Assembly: GCF_022601975.1 (NCBI RefSeq)
Contig: NZ_JAKVIR010000027.1
Location: 1 to 64,000, forward strand
DNA from: Pontibacter sp. E15-1
Lineage (GTDB): Bacteria; Bacteroidota; Bacteroidia; Cytophagales; Hymenobacteraceae
Direction of reading: 5' to 3'
DNA length: 64,000 nucleotides
The notes beneath the pieces were generated by a model. It did no database searches and was not told the origin of the DNA. It worked only from the letters and a program-made list of their open reading frames with translations. The translations under genes and the position numbers were made by a program. Position 1 is the first letter of the stretch. Each line of letters starts with the position of its first letter. Shown piece by piece: positions 42,740-52,823 of this stretch.

Positions 42740-44977
42740 ATGGCAACCTTGACTACAGAAGATAAAGTAAAGAAAAGCACATTTCCGGTAGAGGGCATGA
42801 CGTGCGTCTCCTGTGCGGGCAGTATAGAGAGCATGTTACGGGCGCGCGATGGCGTAAAAGAGGCGAACGTGAACTTTGCTGGTAAAACGGTGCAGATTGC
42901 CTATGCCCCCAAAAAGGTGTCGGAGGCCCAGCTTCGCCAAACCGTGCAGGAGATCGGATTTGATATACTGCTTGAGGGCACCACGCAGGAAGAACTGGAC
43001 GAGCGGCAGGCTACAGCCCTTAAAACGCTTCGCCGCAAGACCGTGGTGGCGGGTGCGCTGGCTTTGCCGGTTTTTGTCATGGGTATGTTCTTTCACGACA
43101 CGTTTGCCTGGGGCAACTGGGTCATGCTGCTCCTGACGGCGCCTGTACTACTTTGGGCTGGGCAGCGCTTCTTTGTGGGAGCCTGGGCACAGGCCAGACA
43201 CTTCCGGGCCAACATGGACACGCTGGTGGCGCTCAGCACGGGTATCGCTTTTCTTTTCAGCCTTTTCAATACCGTTTACCCGCAGTTTTTCCTCAGCCGT
43301 GGCCTAATGCCGCACGTGTACTATGAGGCCGTTGCCGTGATTATCGCCTTTATCCTGCTGGGTAAGTACCTGGAGGAAAATGCCAAAGACAGGAGTTCCT
43401 CCGCCATCAAAAAGCTGATGGGGCTACAGCCAAAAACGGTGCGCGTGGTGCGGGGCGATGCCGAGATGGAACTGAAAATAGAAGACGTGCAGCTGGGCGA
43501 CAAGGTGCTGTTGCTCCCCGGCGAGCGTGTGCCCGTGGACGGTGAGGTAGCCACTGGCACCACCTATGTGGATGAAAGCATGTTGAGTGGAGAGCCGCTA
43601 CCGGTTAAAAAGCAACCCGGCGACATGCTGTTTGCCGGAACCATCAACCAAAAAGGGAGTCTACAGCTTGTGGCCCTTAAAACAGGCGGCGAAACCATGC
43701 TGGCCCATATTATACGTATGGTGCAGGAAGCCCAGGGCAGCAAGGCCCCGGTCCAGAAGCTGGTAGACAAGGTGGCGGGGATCTTTGTGCCGGTCGTGCT
43801 GGCCATCGCGGTGCTCACGCTGGTGGTATGGCTGGTTTTTGGCGGGCAGGCGTATCTGTCGGAAGCGCTCTTGTCCACTATATCGGTGCTGGTGATTGCC
43901 TGTCCCTGCGCCCTTGGGCTGGCAACCCCGACTGCGATTATGGTAGGTGTGGGGCGTGGAGCTGAGAATGGCATCCTGATAAAAGACGCCGAGAGCCTGG
44001 AGCGGGCGCATCATGTGGATGTAGTGGTTCTGGATAAGACCGGTACGATCACGCTGGGCAAGCCCTCTGTTACCGATGTGGTATGGGCAGACCACCAGGC
44101 GGCCCATGCGCAACTGGAAAAGCTGTTCTTTTCATTGGAGGCGCAATCAGAGCATCCGGTGGCGCAGGCAATCTATGTATACTATAAAGAGAAGGGGTAT
44201 CAGGCCATACAGCCGGACTATTTTAACAGTCTGACAGGGGTAGGCGTAGAAGCTGATTTTGAGGGCAAGCGCTACTATGCGGGCAACGAAAAGCTGTTAC
44301 GCCAAGTGGGCATACAGGTGGAAGAGCACTTGCTACAGACGGCAAGGCAGCTGCAGGAAGATGCCAAAACCGTTATTTTCTTTGCCGATGACACGCAGGC
44401 CCTGGCCGTGTTTGCCGTAAGCGACCCCATAAAACCCGAGGCAGCGGCTGGAATCAAAGCCATGCAAGCGGCTGGGCTGGAGGTATACATGCTGACAGGT
44501 GACAACCGGCAGACGGCTGCCGCCGTGGCACGTCAGGTGGGCCTGGAGCATTATCAGGCGGAACTCCTGCCCGACGACAAGGCCAAAGCCGTGAGTAAAC
44601 TGCAGGCGGAAGGCAAACGGGTGGCCATGGTAGGCGACGGTATAAATGACGCACAGGCACTTGCCACGGCCGATGTTAGTATCGCGATGGGCCAGGGGAC
44701 CGATGTTGCGATGGATGTGGCCGGGATCACGCTCATGCGCTCAGACCTAAGGCAGGTGGCCAATGCCATAAAGTTGTCCAAGGCCACAGTAAACACCATC
44801 CGGCAGAACCTTTTCTGGGCCTTTTTCTATAATGTGATCTGTATACCAATTGCTGCCGGGCTTTTATATCCCTTCACCGGGTTTTTGCTGAGCCCAATGA
44901 TTGCAGGAGCAGCGATGGCTTTAAGCTCCGTATCAGTGGTGGGCAACAGCCTTCGGCTGCGGGCAAAAAAGCTCTAA
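42740..44977 (+). CDS. copA: Copper-translocating P-type ATPase (CopA-like)
   Basis: A 745-residue P1B-type ATPase that exports monovalent copper. The N-terminal HMA domain has GMTCVSCAGS (Cys22, Cys25). Then come eight membrane helices, the actuator TGEPL-like loop (SGEPLPVKK), the ion site CPCALGLATP, the phosphorylation motif DKTGT, the nucleotide region SEHPVAQAI and GDGIND. The start at 42740 follows the -7 box by 21 bases. A small HMA protein follows 39 bases later, probably in the same operon. Confidence 0.94.
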   Translation: MATLTTEDKVKKSTFPVEGMTCVSCAGSIESMLRARDGVKEANVNFAGKTVQIAYAPKKVSEAQLRQTVQEIGFDILLEGTTQEELDERQATALKTLRRKTVVAGALALPVFVMGMFFHDTFAWGNWVMLLLTAPVLLWAGQRFFVGAWAQARHFRANMDTLVALSTGIAFLFSLFNTVYPQFFLSRGLMPHVYYEAVAVIIAFILLGKYLEENAKDRSSSAIKKLMGLQPKTVRVVRGDAEMELKIEDVQLGDKVLLLPGERVPVDGEVATGTTYVDESMLSGEPLPVKKQPGDMLFAGTINQKGSLQLVALKTGGETMLAHIIRMVQEAQGSKAPVQKLVDKVAGIFVPVVLAIAVLTLVVWLVFGGQAYLSEALLSTISVLVIACPCALGLATPTAIMVGVGRGAENGILIKDAESLERAHHVDVVVLDKTGTITLGKPSVTDVVWADHQAAHAQLEKLFFSLEAQSEHPVAQAIYVYYKEKGYQAIQPDYFNSLTGVGVEADFEGKRYYAGNEKLLRQVGIQVEEHLLQTARQLQEDAKTVIFFADDTQALAVFAVSDPIKPEAAAGIKAMQAAGLEVYMLTGDNRQTAAAVARQVGLEHYQAELLPDDKAKAVSKLQAEGKRVAMVGDGINDAQALATADVSIAMGQGTDVAMDVAGITLMRSDLRQVANAIKLSKATVNTIRQNLFWAFFYNVICIPIAAGLLYPFTGFLLSPMIAGAAMALSSVSVVGNSLRLRAKKL

Positions 44978-45016
44978 TGTTTAAATAAATTGTTTAGTTT
45001 AATAATTATGTTAAAT

Positions 45017-45229
45017 ATGGAAACCTACAAATTTAAAACAACCATTAATTGCGGAAGCTGTGTTCGGGCTGTAACGCCCCATCTTGAAGGACTTCAGGGG
45101 GTAGAAGAATGGCAAGTGGACACCGCAAACGCAGACAAAGTGCTCGAGGTGAAAACCGATTCCCTTGATGCGCAAGCCATTCAGCGTGCTGTGGAGAAAG
45201 CCGGGTTCAAGGCAGAGCAGATCGCTTAA
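45017..45229 (+). CDS. Small heavy-metal-associated (HMA) domain protein, copper chaperone-like
   Basis: A 70-residue HMA domain protein with Cys12 and Cys15 in INCGSCVRAV. The usual methionine (MxCxxC) before the first Cys is replaced by Ile. The rest (HLEGLQGVEEWQVD, IQRAVEKAGFKAEQI) is a normal ferredoxin-like fold. It probably carries copper to or from the neighbouring ATPase. In-frame ATGs at 44990 and 45008 are less likely. It ends at a clear terminator. Confidence 0.88.
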   Translation: METYKFKTTINCGSCVRAVTPHLEGLQGVEEWQVDTANADKVLEVKTDSLDAQAIQRAVEKAGFKAEQIA

Positions 45230-45256
45230 TGCTATTGTCTGAAATTTATATATTAA

Positions 45257-45295
45257 GAGTGGCCAGCAATTCAATCTGCTGGCCACTCTCTTTTT
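45257..45295 (+). terminator. Terminator after the copper operon
   Basis: A perfect 12-base stem GAGTGGCCAGCA/TGCTGGCCACTC with an 8-base loop and CTTTTT after it. Confidence 0.92.
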
Positions 45296-45349
45296 ATAAG
45301 AATTAAACACGCAATGTTTCAGCGTGCAAAGCAAGCTGTCTTCACTACC

Positions 45350-45715
45350 CTACAGTGCCTTTTCAGAAGGGTGTTTAGTTACCTTGGCCAACACTATATA
45401 GACCATGAAAGACAGACTGCACAGGAATAGCCCCAGCGACTCCCGGGCCTCCTCAATGTTATTGATATCGCCGGCCCCAATGCTCACGCCCTCAAACCGG
45501 GCTGGCCACATATAGATCCCTCCTGCTATATAAACAGCCGCTGCCAGTAAAAATATCGATTGCCTTGGTGTTCGGAAGGCGGCCATAAAATTCAGCGCCG
45601 CGGCTATCCCATAAATCGTCATCCAAATCGCAGGGTCCGGATCGTTATACTGCATCACTACAAAGGTGAGGAACAGCACTCCGAAAAATATTCCAACTAT
45701 CTTTTTAAGCAGCAT
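45350..45715 (-). CDS. TMEM220-family small membrane protein
   Basis: A 121-residue protein with four predicted helices. The TMEM220 signature VMQYNDPDPAIWMTIYG is clear, followed by WPARFEG. The family is conserved from bacteria to vertebrates and its function is unknown. It is convergent with the copper operon and stands alone. Confidence 0.88.
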   Translation of the reverse strand: MLLKKIVGIFFGVLFLTFVVMQYNDPDPAIWMTIYGIAAALNFMAAFRTPRQSIFLLAAAVYIAGGIYMWPARFEGVSIGAGDINNIEEARESLGLFLCSLSFMVYIVLAKVTKHPSEKAL

Positions 45716-45886
45716 ATGGCAATCAGTTTGTATAAGTCACATCGTGTTTAATGAGCGGTTCGCCGCGCTCTGGCAATCGCCACGCGCAATCATTTCTGGC
45801 CGTAAGCTTAGGGTATACCCTTAGCCCATCCTTATGTTATTGCCCCTATCCCTCTCGGGTCTCAGCATTTGGCATTGGCAGTAAAT

Positions 45887-45917
45887 AAAAGAGGCAACTA
45901 AAATAGCTGCCTTTTTT
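45887..45917 (-). terminator. Terminator of the PorP/adhesin operon
   Basis: On the minus strand AAAAAAGGCAGCTA pairs with TAGTTGCCTCTTTT (one mismatch), followed by an A/T run. It lies about 30 bases after the PorP-like stop. Confidence 0.7.
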
Positions 45918-45946
45918 ATAATCTAAAACTAAACCAACTTTAATAT

Positions 45947-46969
45947 TTACCAGGCCCAACGGGGGCAGATGACTTTTCGGGTGTTGCGTATCTTGAAGCC
46001 CAGGACTACCTCGTGACTTCCGGCATGGGTGCTGCCCAGTGCAGAGGTTCCCGCATCGTACGAGTATGCCAGGTCAAGCAGGGGGCTGATGTTTAGCCCG
46101 GCCATGGCCGCCACAGATTCCTGGTGGCGGTAAGTTGCCGCAACCCAGAGGCGGCTGTTGAATAGGGCCTTCACGGTGGCATCCACGGATACAGGGCTGG
46201 GCTGGGCCATCTTCACCATCACGGAAGGCACCAGCGTTACGTCCGGCGTCAGGTCAAAGCGATAACCGCCCGTCACGAAGTAATGCTTTTGCAGCTCACC
46301 CTTGTTGTTTTCGGCAGAACCGGTATAAATAAGGTCCCGTTTGCTGGGCACGAGTTGCGCGCCGGACATCCCCACATAAAACTGCTCTGAATACAGCCAA
46401 ATCCCCATGTTTAAGTCAAACTTCACTTCGTTGACCCGGCCATCCACCACGGCGGGGTCATTGGTCTTGGCGGTGGTCACGTACGAAGGGTCCAGGCTGT
46501 ACTGGATAATGCCCGGTGCCACCCCGGCCGCGATGCGCAGGTTTCGGGTAATAGGCTGATGGTAGGCATAGCTCAACGAAAACGTGCCGCGCTTCAGTGG
46601 GCCCGTCCGCGTGGACATGGCCATACCCCCCAAGCCATGGTGCGGCCGCACGCGGCGGTAGATGTTCGTTTTCTTGGTGGTCGCCTCCTTCGGCCGCTCC
46701 CCTGAGTTGGAAACGCCCCTGTAGGAGGAGGACATGTCCTTGTTAAGGGGCATCTGTACCGTGAGGTAGTAAGATTCGGGGGCGCCCTCCAGCCCTGACC
46801 ACTGGTGCCGGGTGCCGAGCTTTACATCCGCATAGTCTTCAATGCCCGTAAGGGCGGGGTTGAGCAGGTAATTGTTGAGGGTATACTGCGTATACTGCGG
46901 CTTCTGCTGTGCCATCGCCTGGCCAACTGTCAGCAGCACACACACACCGAAGGCTAAAAGTCTGTTCAT
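45947..46969 (-). CDS. PorP/SprF family type IX secretion system membrane protein
   Basis: A 340-residue outer-membrane protein with signal MNRLLAFGVCVLLTVGQAMAQ. Signature segments are KPQYTQYTLNNYLLNPALTGIEDYADVKLG, HHGLGGMAMS and FDLNMGIWLYSEQFYVG. SprF-like proteins attach a partner adhesin delivered by type IX secretion to the cell surface. The partner here is the 1948-residue gene directly upstream, with 7 bases between them. Confidence 0.92.
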   Translation of the reverse strand: MNRLLAFGVCVLLTVGQAMAQQKPQYTQYTLNNYLLNPALTGIEDYADVKLGTRHQWSGLEGAPESYYLTVQMPLNKDMSSSYRGVSNSGERPKEATTKKTNIYRRVRPHHGLGGMAMSTRTGPLKRGTFSLSYAYHQPITRNLRIAAGVAPGIIQYSLDPSYVTTAKTNDPAVVDGRVNEVKFDLNMGIWLYSEQFYVGMSGAQLVPSKRDLIYTGSAENNKGELQKHYFVTGGYRFDLTPDVTLVPSVMVKMAQPSPVSVDATVKALFNSRLWVAATYRHQESVAAMAGLNISPLLDLAYSYDAGTSALGSTHAGSHEVVLGFKIRNTRKVICPRWAW

Positions 46970-46976
46970 CCTATAC

Positions 46977-49900
46977 TTATTTTACAATAGTCACACTCCC
47001 GGAAATCGGTTTCTCGTTCTGGCCCAGCTCGATGATATAATAGTAGGTGGCGATGGGCAGCTCCTTACCCTTGAACCGGCCGTCCCAAGGCTCTTTATAC
47101 CCTTCGGAGGCAAACACCATGTTCCCCCACTGGTTGAACACCTTTACCCGGCAGTTCTGGTATTTGGTGATGTTCTCAATCTCCCAGGTATCGTTGATAC
47201 CGTCCTGGTTCGGGGTGAAGGTGTTGGGCACATTCACAAAAGGAAGCACCGTCACCACCACTTGGTCGCTGAAGGTACAGCCCTCGGCGGTGGTGGCGGT
47301 TACCGTGTACACGGTTGTCGTCTCGGGCGTGAGCGACGGGTTGGCGATGGCGGGGTTGTCCATGCCTGTGGACGGCGCCCAGGAATAGGTAAGGCCGCCA
47401 CTGGCCTGCAACTGCACGCTGCGGCCTTTCACCACGGTCACATCCTCCCCGGCAAACACCTCACTTTCGACCACCTGCACCGTTACGGCCTGCCGCTCGC
47501 TGGCGCACGACTGGGCCACTTCCTGCACAAAGAAGGTGGTGGTATGGTTGAGGGACGGGGTATGGAGGGTGCCGCCAATCGCCAGCGGATCGCCGCCGGA
47601 GGCACTGGCATACCACTCCAGGCGGCCTCCGTTTCCGGTGGCGGTTAGGGTGGCGCTGTTGCCTGCGCATACCGACGCGCCCGCCGCAACCGGAGCCTGC
47701 GGCAACGGGGTAACCGTCACCTGCACGGCGGCGCTCACCAGCGCCTCACACGACTCGGAGGTGACGATGCGCCTGAACCAGGTGGTGTTGGTGAGCGGGG
47801 CCGGGGTATAGTCCTGCCGGTTGTTTTGGCCGGGAGCCGTTGTAAATCCCCCCGATGCGCCTGTCGTGCTCTGTTCCCACTGGTAGGTATACTTGCCGCT
47901 GCCCCCGTTCGGCAACGTGCCAGTCAGGAGGGCGGGAGCTGTGCCAAAGCAGATGGTCTGCCTGGTGCTGATCTTGTTGTTGCTCATCGCGGGCTTCACC
48001 GAAACCATGACCGCGGCGCTCGTGTCGGCGTTTGTGTCTGAGATAACGATTCTTCTGAACCAGGTTTCCTGCGTGAGCGCGTGCGGGGAGTAGCTCTTGG
48101 TGTTGCCAGAACCTGTGGCGGTATACCAGCCGGTGGCCGGGCCAACTGTGCTTTGCTGCCAGAGGTAGGTATAGCTGCCCATGCCGCCCACCGGGTCGGA
48201 GCCGAGCAGGGGAGCAGGCACGTTGCCGAAGCAGATGACCTGGTCGGCCTGGATGTTGTTGTTGCCCACGGCCGGGGTGATGGTGATCTTCACCTCGTTA
48301 GACACAACCTCGCACCCGCCGGCGTATACCCTTCTCCTGAACCAGGTGTCGTTTGTCAGGGCCTTCGGAGAGTAGTTCTTGCCAGTGTTTGGGGTGGGGG
48401 CGGAGGTATAGTTTGTGCCGTCCTCGCTGAACTCCCAGAGGTATACATACCTGCCGTCGCCGCTGGTGGGCGTGGAGCCGATCAGGGGGGCGGGCACCTG
48501 GCCCGAGTAGATGGTTTGCCCCGACACGATGGTGTTGTTCGCGATCTGCGGGTTCACGGTGACCTGTACCACGTTCGAAATCGCGGTACAGGTGGGCGTG
48601 AAGGCAAGACGTCTGAACCAGGTGGTGGTTGTCAGCCTTCCGTGGCTCAGGTCGCGGCCACGGCTGTTCAGCGGCACCGGACGATAAGTGCCGTTCTCCC
48701 CGGTAGTCGAGTATTCCCAAGCGTAGGTATAGCCATTGTTGGTCTGCTCAGCCGTGTAGCCTCCGGATGGGAGTGTGCCAGAAAAAGGGGCAGGTTCGTC
48801 GCCCTCGCATATCGTCTGGCTCTCGCTGATCTGGTTGTCGCTGATGGCCTCCGCCACGCTTACTTTCAGAAGCGTAGAATAACTGGAACATTCCCCAGAC
48901 ATCACTTTACGGCGGAACCACGTCGTTTGCGTGAGGGCTGCGGCACTGTAACTGGCATTGGTTCGGGTGCCGGGGGCGTTTTCAAACGTCTCGCCGTCCA
49001 GGCTGATCTCCCACAGATAGGTATAGGTGCCGTTGCCTCCCGACAGGTTTTTGACCCCGGTGAGCACTGCAGGCGTCTCTCCGTAACATAGGGTGATGTC
49101 CGTCTGGGTTAGCTGGTTGTTGCGTATGGCAGGCTGCACCGTCACGAGCACGGCGGCGCTCTCGTCGTTGTCGCAGGTGCCGGATTTCACGACACGGCGA
49201 TACCATGTATTTGCCGTGAGGGGCTCAGGCGCGGTATAGTTCTGCGCCGTGTTCATCTCGCCGGCGGCGGCGGTGAAAAGGCGGTTGTCTGTGCTGCTCT
49301 CCCACAGGTAGGTATAACTTCCGCTGCCGCCCTCGGGCTGTTCTCCCACAAAAGTGCCCGGTATCTCGCCTTCGCAAATGGTCTGCGGATCACGGATGAT
49401 GTTGTTGCTGATAGCTGGCGTCACGGTCACCTCCACAATCTCCGACACGTCCGTACAGGCAGAGGAGTTCACTGTCCGCCGGTATCTGGTGTTCTGCTGC
49501 AGGGCCTTGGGCTGGTAATGCTGAGCTGTGGCACCCGGAATCACGGTAAAGCCTGGGTCAGTGCCCGTGCTGCTCTCCCATACATACGTATAGGTGCCAT
49601 TGCCGCCCTCTGGCTTGGATCCTAATATCTCTTCGGGGGTTTGGCCGGCGCAGATCACGCTTACAGGCGTCAGGGTGTTCCTCATTAACACTGGGTATAC
49701 CGTCACGATGGCTGCTGTGCGTGGGCTCAGGCAGCCCTCAATGCTTGCCTGCACATAGTAGGTCTTGCTGTCGTTCAGGGCCTCAATCTCAAAGGCTTTC
49801 CCCTCGAAAATCACGTTGCCACCGGTAGCAACGTCAAACCACTGATACACGGTGGCGCTGCCCTGTGCCACGAGCACAGCCTTGTTGCCCGGACCGCAGA

Positions 49901-52823
49901 GGGCCACAGGCGCTACTGTCGGTGCTGGCGTGGGCGGGCGCACGGTTACCGTAACCCGTCTCCTGACGCTGGTACAGCCGCCCTCAATCGTTGTCTCCAC
50001 ATAGTACGAAGTCGTCCGTGCCAGCACGGGGGTTTCATAGCTTGCCGTATTGCTTAACAGCTTGCCGCCAACCGGGGCATCGTACCAGGCAATGATACCC
50101 GACGGGTTTTCAACGGTCAGCACTGTGCCAAAGCCCGGGCAGATGGTGGCGCCGGAAGCGGCAGGCGCGTCTGGCAACGCATTGACCTTCACTTGCACCT
50201 GGTCCTGATTCTCGCAGCTTCCAGTGCCGTAGGTATACACGAGGGTAAAGGTGCCGACTGCATCCGGGGTGAAGGTGCCGTTTCTGGTCACATGGCTGGA
50301 GCCAGACCAGAAACCGCCCGCCGGAAGTCCATTTAGCTGGAAGGAACCGCTGTTGTGGCATACCACCGCGTCATCGCCTGCCTCCACAGTTGGCACAGGC
50401 TCTACCGTCACGGTGAGCTTGTCAAACGCCTTACAGCCAGACGGGCCGGAGTAGGTATAAGTCAGTTCATAGTCGCCGAGCGTGGATGGCGGGGTGAAGG
50501 AGCCTGAGGCCGTAACGTGAGGGCCGCTCCAGATGCCGCCAGCCGGGCTTCCCTGCAGCTGCGTGGGCACCGGGGCGTTGCAGACGATTACATCCGGACC
50601 CGCCTCCACGATAGGCAGGGGCGTGACGGTAACCGTAACCGTGGCGGAGTTAATGCATCCCGTCAGGGAGTTTCGTCCGGTAACAGTATACGTGGTTGTT
50701 TCGAGGGGCTTCGCGATGACCGCGTTGCCGGTGGTGGCGCTCAGGCCGGTGGCCGGAAACCAGGTATAAGTGTCGGCTCCGGAGGCGGTCAGCGTGGCTT
50801 CGCCCTGGGTATAGCAAATGGCGGCGGCATCGGTTTTCACCGTGACTTCGGGTAAAGGGTTTACCTCCACCGTGAACGTGGTGGAGCTGGTGCAGCCCGT
50901 TTCGCTGTCTGTGCCCTTCACGGTATAGGTTGTCGTCACTTTCGGGTTCACGGTTACGGTGCTTCCGGTGGTGGCGCTCAGGCCCTCGGCTGCCTCCCAT
51001 ATATAGGTGTCTGCTCCGTTCACGCTGATCGTGGTGCTTTCGCCGGAGCAGATGATAGGGTTGGGCGAGTTGGCCTCCAGCACTAGCACCCTGCCAATGG
51101 TGATTTCCTGCGTGGCGGCCTCCGACGCACCGCAGTCATTGGTGGCAGTCAGGCTGACGATATACTTGCCCGGGGCGTCAAAATGAATAGAGGGGTATGC
51201 CGAGCCACTGTCTGTGCCATCCGCAAACGAGACCGGGGCGGGCCCTGTTATGCTCCAGTTGTATTGGCTGATCGTGCCGGACTGTGGGTCATACGTCGGG
51301 CGGTGGTTGGCATTGGTGTCGGTGAAGGAAAGGGTTTGCGGCCCGCAGTACAGCTGCGGCCCCGGCAGCGACACAATCGGCTTGTCCTGAACCACGATCG
51401 TTTTCTCCTTCGCTTCGGTACTACAGGTGTTGCTGGATGTCAGGGAGATGGTATAGCTGCCGGACTTCGTGAAGCGGAACGCCGGGTTTTCGGAGGTTTC
51501 GTCGGAGCCCTCGGCAAACGCCCAGCCTGTATCAGGGCTCACGCGCCAGGCAAACTGCAGATCCTGGCCGGTGGAGTTGTTCTGGACTGTATACAGGGCA
51601 GGGGCGCAGGAACCGTCCCCATGCAGTTCGAAATCGGCGGTAGCCAGATCGCTCACCACAAAAACCTTCTCAAAGGAGCTGCTTTTGCAGGTTGTGCCCG
51701 AGCCAACCGGGGTGGATGTCATGCGGATGGTATAAGTCCCCGGCTCACGGAACACGACGGAGGGGTTTTTGGCGGAGCCTCCGCCAGAGCGGTAATCCCA
51801 GCCTGTTGCCGGCAGGATCTCCCACTCCACGGTATAGGCGGAGCCCGCGCTGGGGTTCACGGTGTTGGCGTTATACCCAACTATGGTCATGTCCTTGAGC
51901 TGCACCGGCACATTCACACAGCCTGTAACCTTATCAATGAAGAAGCCAGCCTCAGGGCCTTTGGATAGTTTGACACCTCCCACGGTGGCGGGCGTGAAGC
52001 CACAAGGGTTGCTGGCCGTGGCCGTCACCGTGAAAGCACTGTTCGGCGCGTCTTTCGACGACACCTCATAGGTATGGGTTACTGCTTTCGGGAGGTTTGC
52101 GTGCGTGTAGGACAATACGGGCGTGCCGTCGCCAAAGTCTATCGTGTAAACCGTCAGGGGGGAGTTCTCGCTTGTGTTCAGCACATCAAAGGTATAGGTT
52201 GCCGGGAGACAGTCGTTAGTGTTGCCCCGGCTGGCTAGCCCCAGACTTGGGTTGCTGCCTATGAACACCCGCTCTGAGGTGGTGCTGGTGCAGCCACTTT
52301 CGCCCGTTACCTCCACCTGAAGCTGTAAGAAGCCAGAAGTGGTATAGGAGTGGGTGGCGCTTTCGAAGTCTTTGCCCAGCGTCTCCGTTACCCCATCGCC
52401 CCACGAAATTCTGTAGCTCTTGTTGGAGGGCTTGGTGGTCGAGGTGTTCTCGATGGTCAGCACGAAGCTGTTGCTACCGCCGGTAGAGCTGCACGAGGTG
52501 AAAAAGTCGATTGGGTCGGCCACGCTGGCGTCCGGGGTGCCGGCAATGTATACCGTTTCAGAGGTGCCCTCGCACCCGTCGGCCTGCACTGTTTTTACCC
52601 AGTACTCACCCGCTTCTGTTACCGTGATGAACCGGGTCGTGGCACCTGTGGACCAGAGGTAACCCGTAGCCTCGCTGGAGGTAAGCCGCACCCCCTCGTT
52701 ATTGCACAGATTTCCGGAGGTAGTGACAGTGGGTATACATTGTGCTGCGTAGACAGTGCCTGGAAACCAACTGCACATTCCAAAAAATAAAATGAGCAAA
52801 AAGCACTTGAAATTCGGCTGCAT
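46977..52823 (-). CDS. Giant T9SS type B-sorted adhesin with tandem repeats
   Basis: A 1948-residue secreted protein with signal ending PGTVYAAQ. The N-terminal third has several PKD-like domains (for example SYRISWGDGVTETLG and VYTIDFGDGTP). The middle has Ig-like units with a ZDGL-type pattern (TTYTVKGTDSETGC, NPLPEVTVK). Seven tandem repeats of about 90-95 residues follow. The end is the gliding-motility C-terminal domain (PNTFTPNQDGINDTWEI ... VTIVK), which directs type IX secretion and sprF-dependent attachment. The PorP/SprF gene is next in the operon. It is probably a cell-surface adhesin; binding target unknown. Confidence 0.93.
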   Translation of the reverse strand: MQPNFKCFLLILFFGMCSWFPGTVYAAQCIPTVTTSGNLCNNEGVRLTSSEATGYLWSTGATTRFITVTEAGEYWVKTVQADGCEGTSETVYIAGTPDASVADPIDFFTSCSSTGGSNSFVLTIENTSTTKPSNKSYRISWGDGVTETLGKDFESATHSYTTSGFLQLQVEVTGESGCTSTTSERVFIGSNPSLGLASRGNTNDCLPATYTFDVLNTSENSPLTVYTIDFGDGTPVLSYTHANLPKAVTHTYEVSSKDAPNSAFTVTATASNPCGFTPATVGGVKLSKGPEAGFFIDKVTGCVNVPVQLKDMTIVGYNANTVNPSAGSAYTVEWEILPATGWDYRSGGGSAKNPSVVFREPGTYTIRMTSTPVGSGTTCKSSSFEKVFVVSDLATADFELHGDGSCAPALYTVQNNSTGQDLQFAWRVSPDTGWAFAEGSDETSENPAFRFTKSGSYTISLTSSNTCSTEAKEKTIVVQDKPIVSLPGPQLYCGPQTLSFTDTNANHRPTYDPQSGTISQYNWSITGPAPVSFADGTDSGSAYPSIHFDAPGKYIVSLTATNDCGASEAATQEITIGRVLVLEANSPNPIICSGESTTISVNGADTYIWEAAEGLSATTGSTVTVNPKVTTTYTVKGTDSETGCTSSTTFTVEVNPLPEVTVKTDAAAICYTQGEATLTASGADTYTWFPATGLSATTGNAVIAKPLETTTYTVTGRNSLTGCINSATVTVTVTPLPIVEAGPDVIVCNAPVPTQLQGSPAGGIWSGPHVTASGSFTPPSTLGDYELTYTYSGPSGCKAFDKLTVTVEPVPTVEAGDDAVVCHNSGSFQLNGLPAGGFWSGSSHVTRNGTFTPDAVGTFTLVYTYGTGSCENQDQVQVKVNALPDAPAASGATICPGFGTVLTVENPSGIIAWYDAPVGGKLLSNTASYETPVLARTTSYYVETTIEGGCTSVRRRVTVTVRPPTPAPTVAPVALCGPGNKAVLVAQGSATVYQWFDVATGGNVIFEGKAFEIEALNDSKTYYVQASIEGCLSPRTAAIVTVYPVLMRNTLTPVSVICAGQTPEEILGSKPEGGNGTYTYVWESSTGTDPGFTVIPGATAQHYQPKALQQNTRYRRTVNSSACTDVSEIVEVTVTPAISNNIIRDPQTICEGEIPGTFVGEQPEGGSGSYTYLWESSTDNRLFTAAAGEMNTAQNYTAPEPLTANTWYRRVVKSGTCDNDESAAVLVTVQPAIRNNQLTQTDITLCYGETPAVLTGVKNLSGGNGTYTYLWEISLDGETFENAPGTRTNASYSAAALTQTTWFRRKVMSGECSSYSTLLKVSVAEAISDNQISESQTICEGDEPAPFSGTLPSGGYTAEQTNNGYTYAWEYSTTGENGTYRPVPLNSRGRDLSHGRLTTTTWFRRLAFTPTCTAISNVVQVTVNPQIANNTIVSGQTIYSGQVPAPLIGSTPTSGDGRYVYLWEFSEDGTNYTSAPTPNTGKNYSPKALTNDTWFRRRVYAGGCEVVSNEVKITITPAVGNNNIQADQVICFGNVPAPLLGSDPVGGMGSYTYLWQQSTVGPATGWYTATGSGNTKSYSPHALTQETWFRRIVISDTNADTSAAVMVSVKPAMSNNKISTRQTICFGTAPALLTGTLPNGGSGKYTYQWEQSTTGASGGFTTAPGQNNRQDYTPAPLTNTTWFRRIVTSESCEALVSAAVQVTVTPLPQAPVAAGASVCAGNSATLTATGNGGRLEWYASASGGDPLAIGGTLHTPSLNHTTTFFVQEVAQSCASERQAVTVQVVESEVFAGEDVTVVKGRSVQLQASGGLTYSWAPSTGMDNPAIANPSLTPETTTVYTVTATTAEGCTFSDQVVVTVLPFVNVPNTFTPNQDGINDTWEIENITKYQNCRVKVFNQWGNMVFASEGYKEPWDGRFKGKELPIATYYYIIELGQNEKPISGSVTIVK
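47700..49675 (-). repeat. Seven tandem repeats of about 280 bases in the adhesin gene
   Basis: Each unit encodes about 90-95 residues with the frame QTIC-G--P--L-G--P-GG-G-YTYLWE-S, a central Y-P--L, T-WFRR-V-S--C and a closing V-V-P-I-NN. Units differ in sequence, so they are old. One unit (the fourth) has an insertion at the GG turn, and the fifth lacks the first Cys (QTIYSG). Confidence 0.88.

Noticed and set aside
46872-47648. A plus-strand frame across the PorP/adhesin junction
   Set aside because: It reads Gly/Val/His-rich sequence opposite known domains and is a shadow.
48081-49091. A 336-codon plus-strand frame inside the adhesin
   Set aside because: It mirrors the repeats of the minus-strand adhesin; composition is of a shadow frame, with no family motif.
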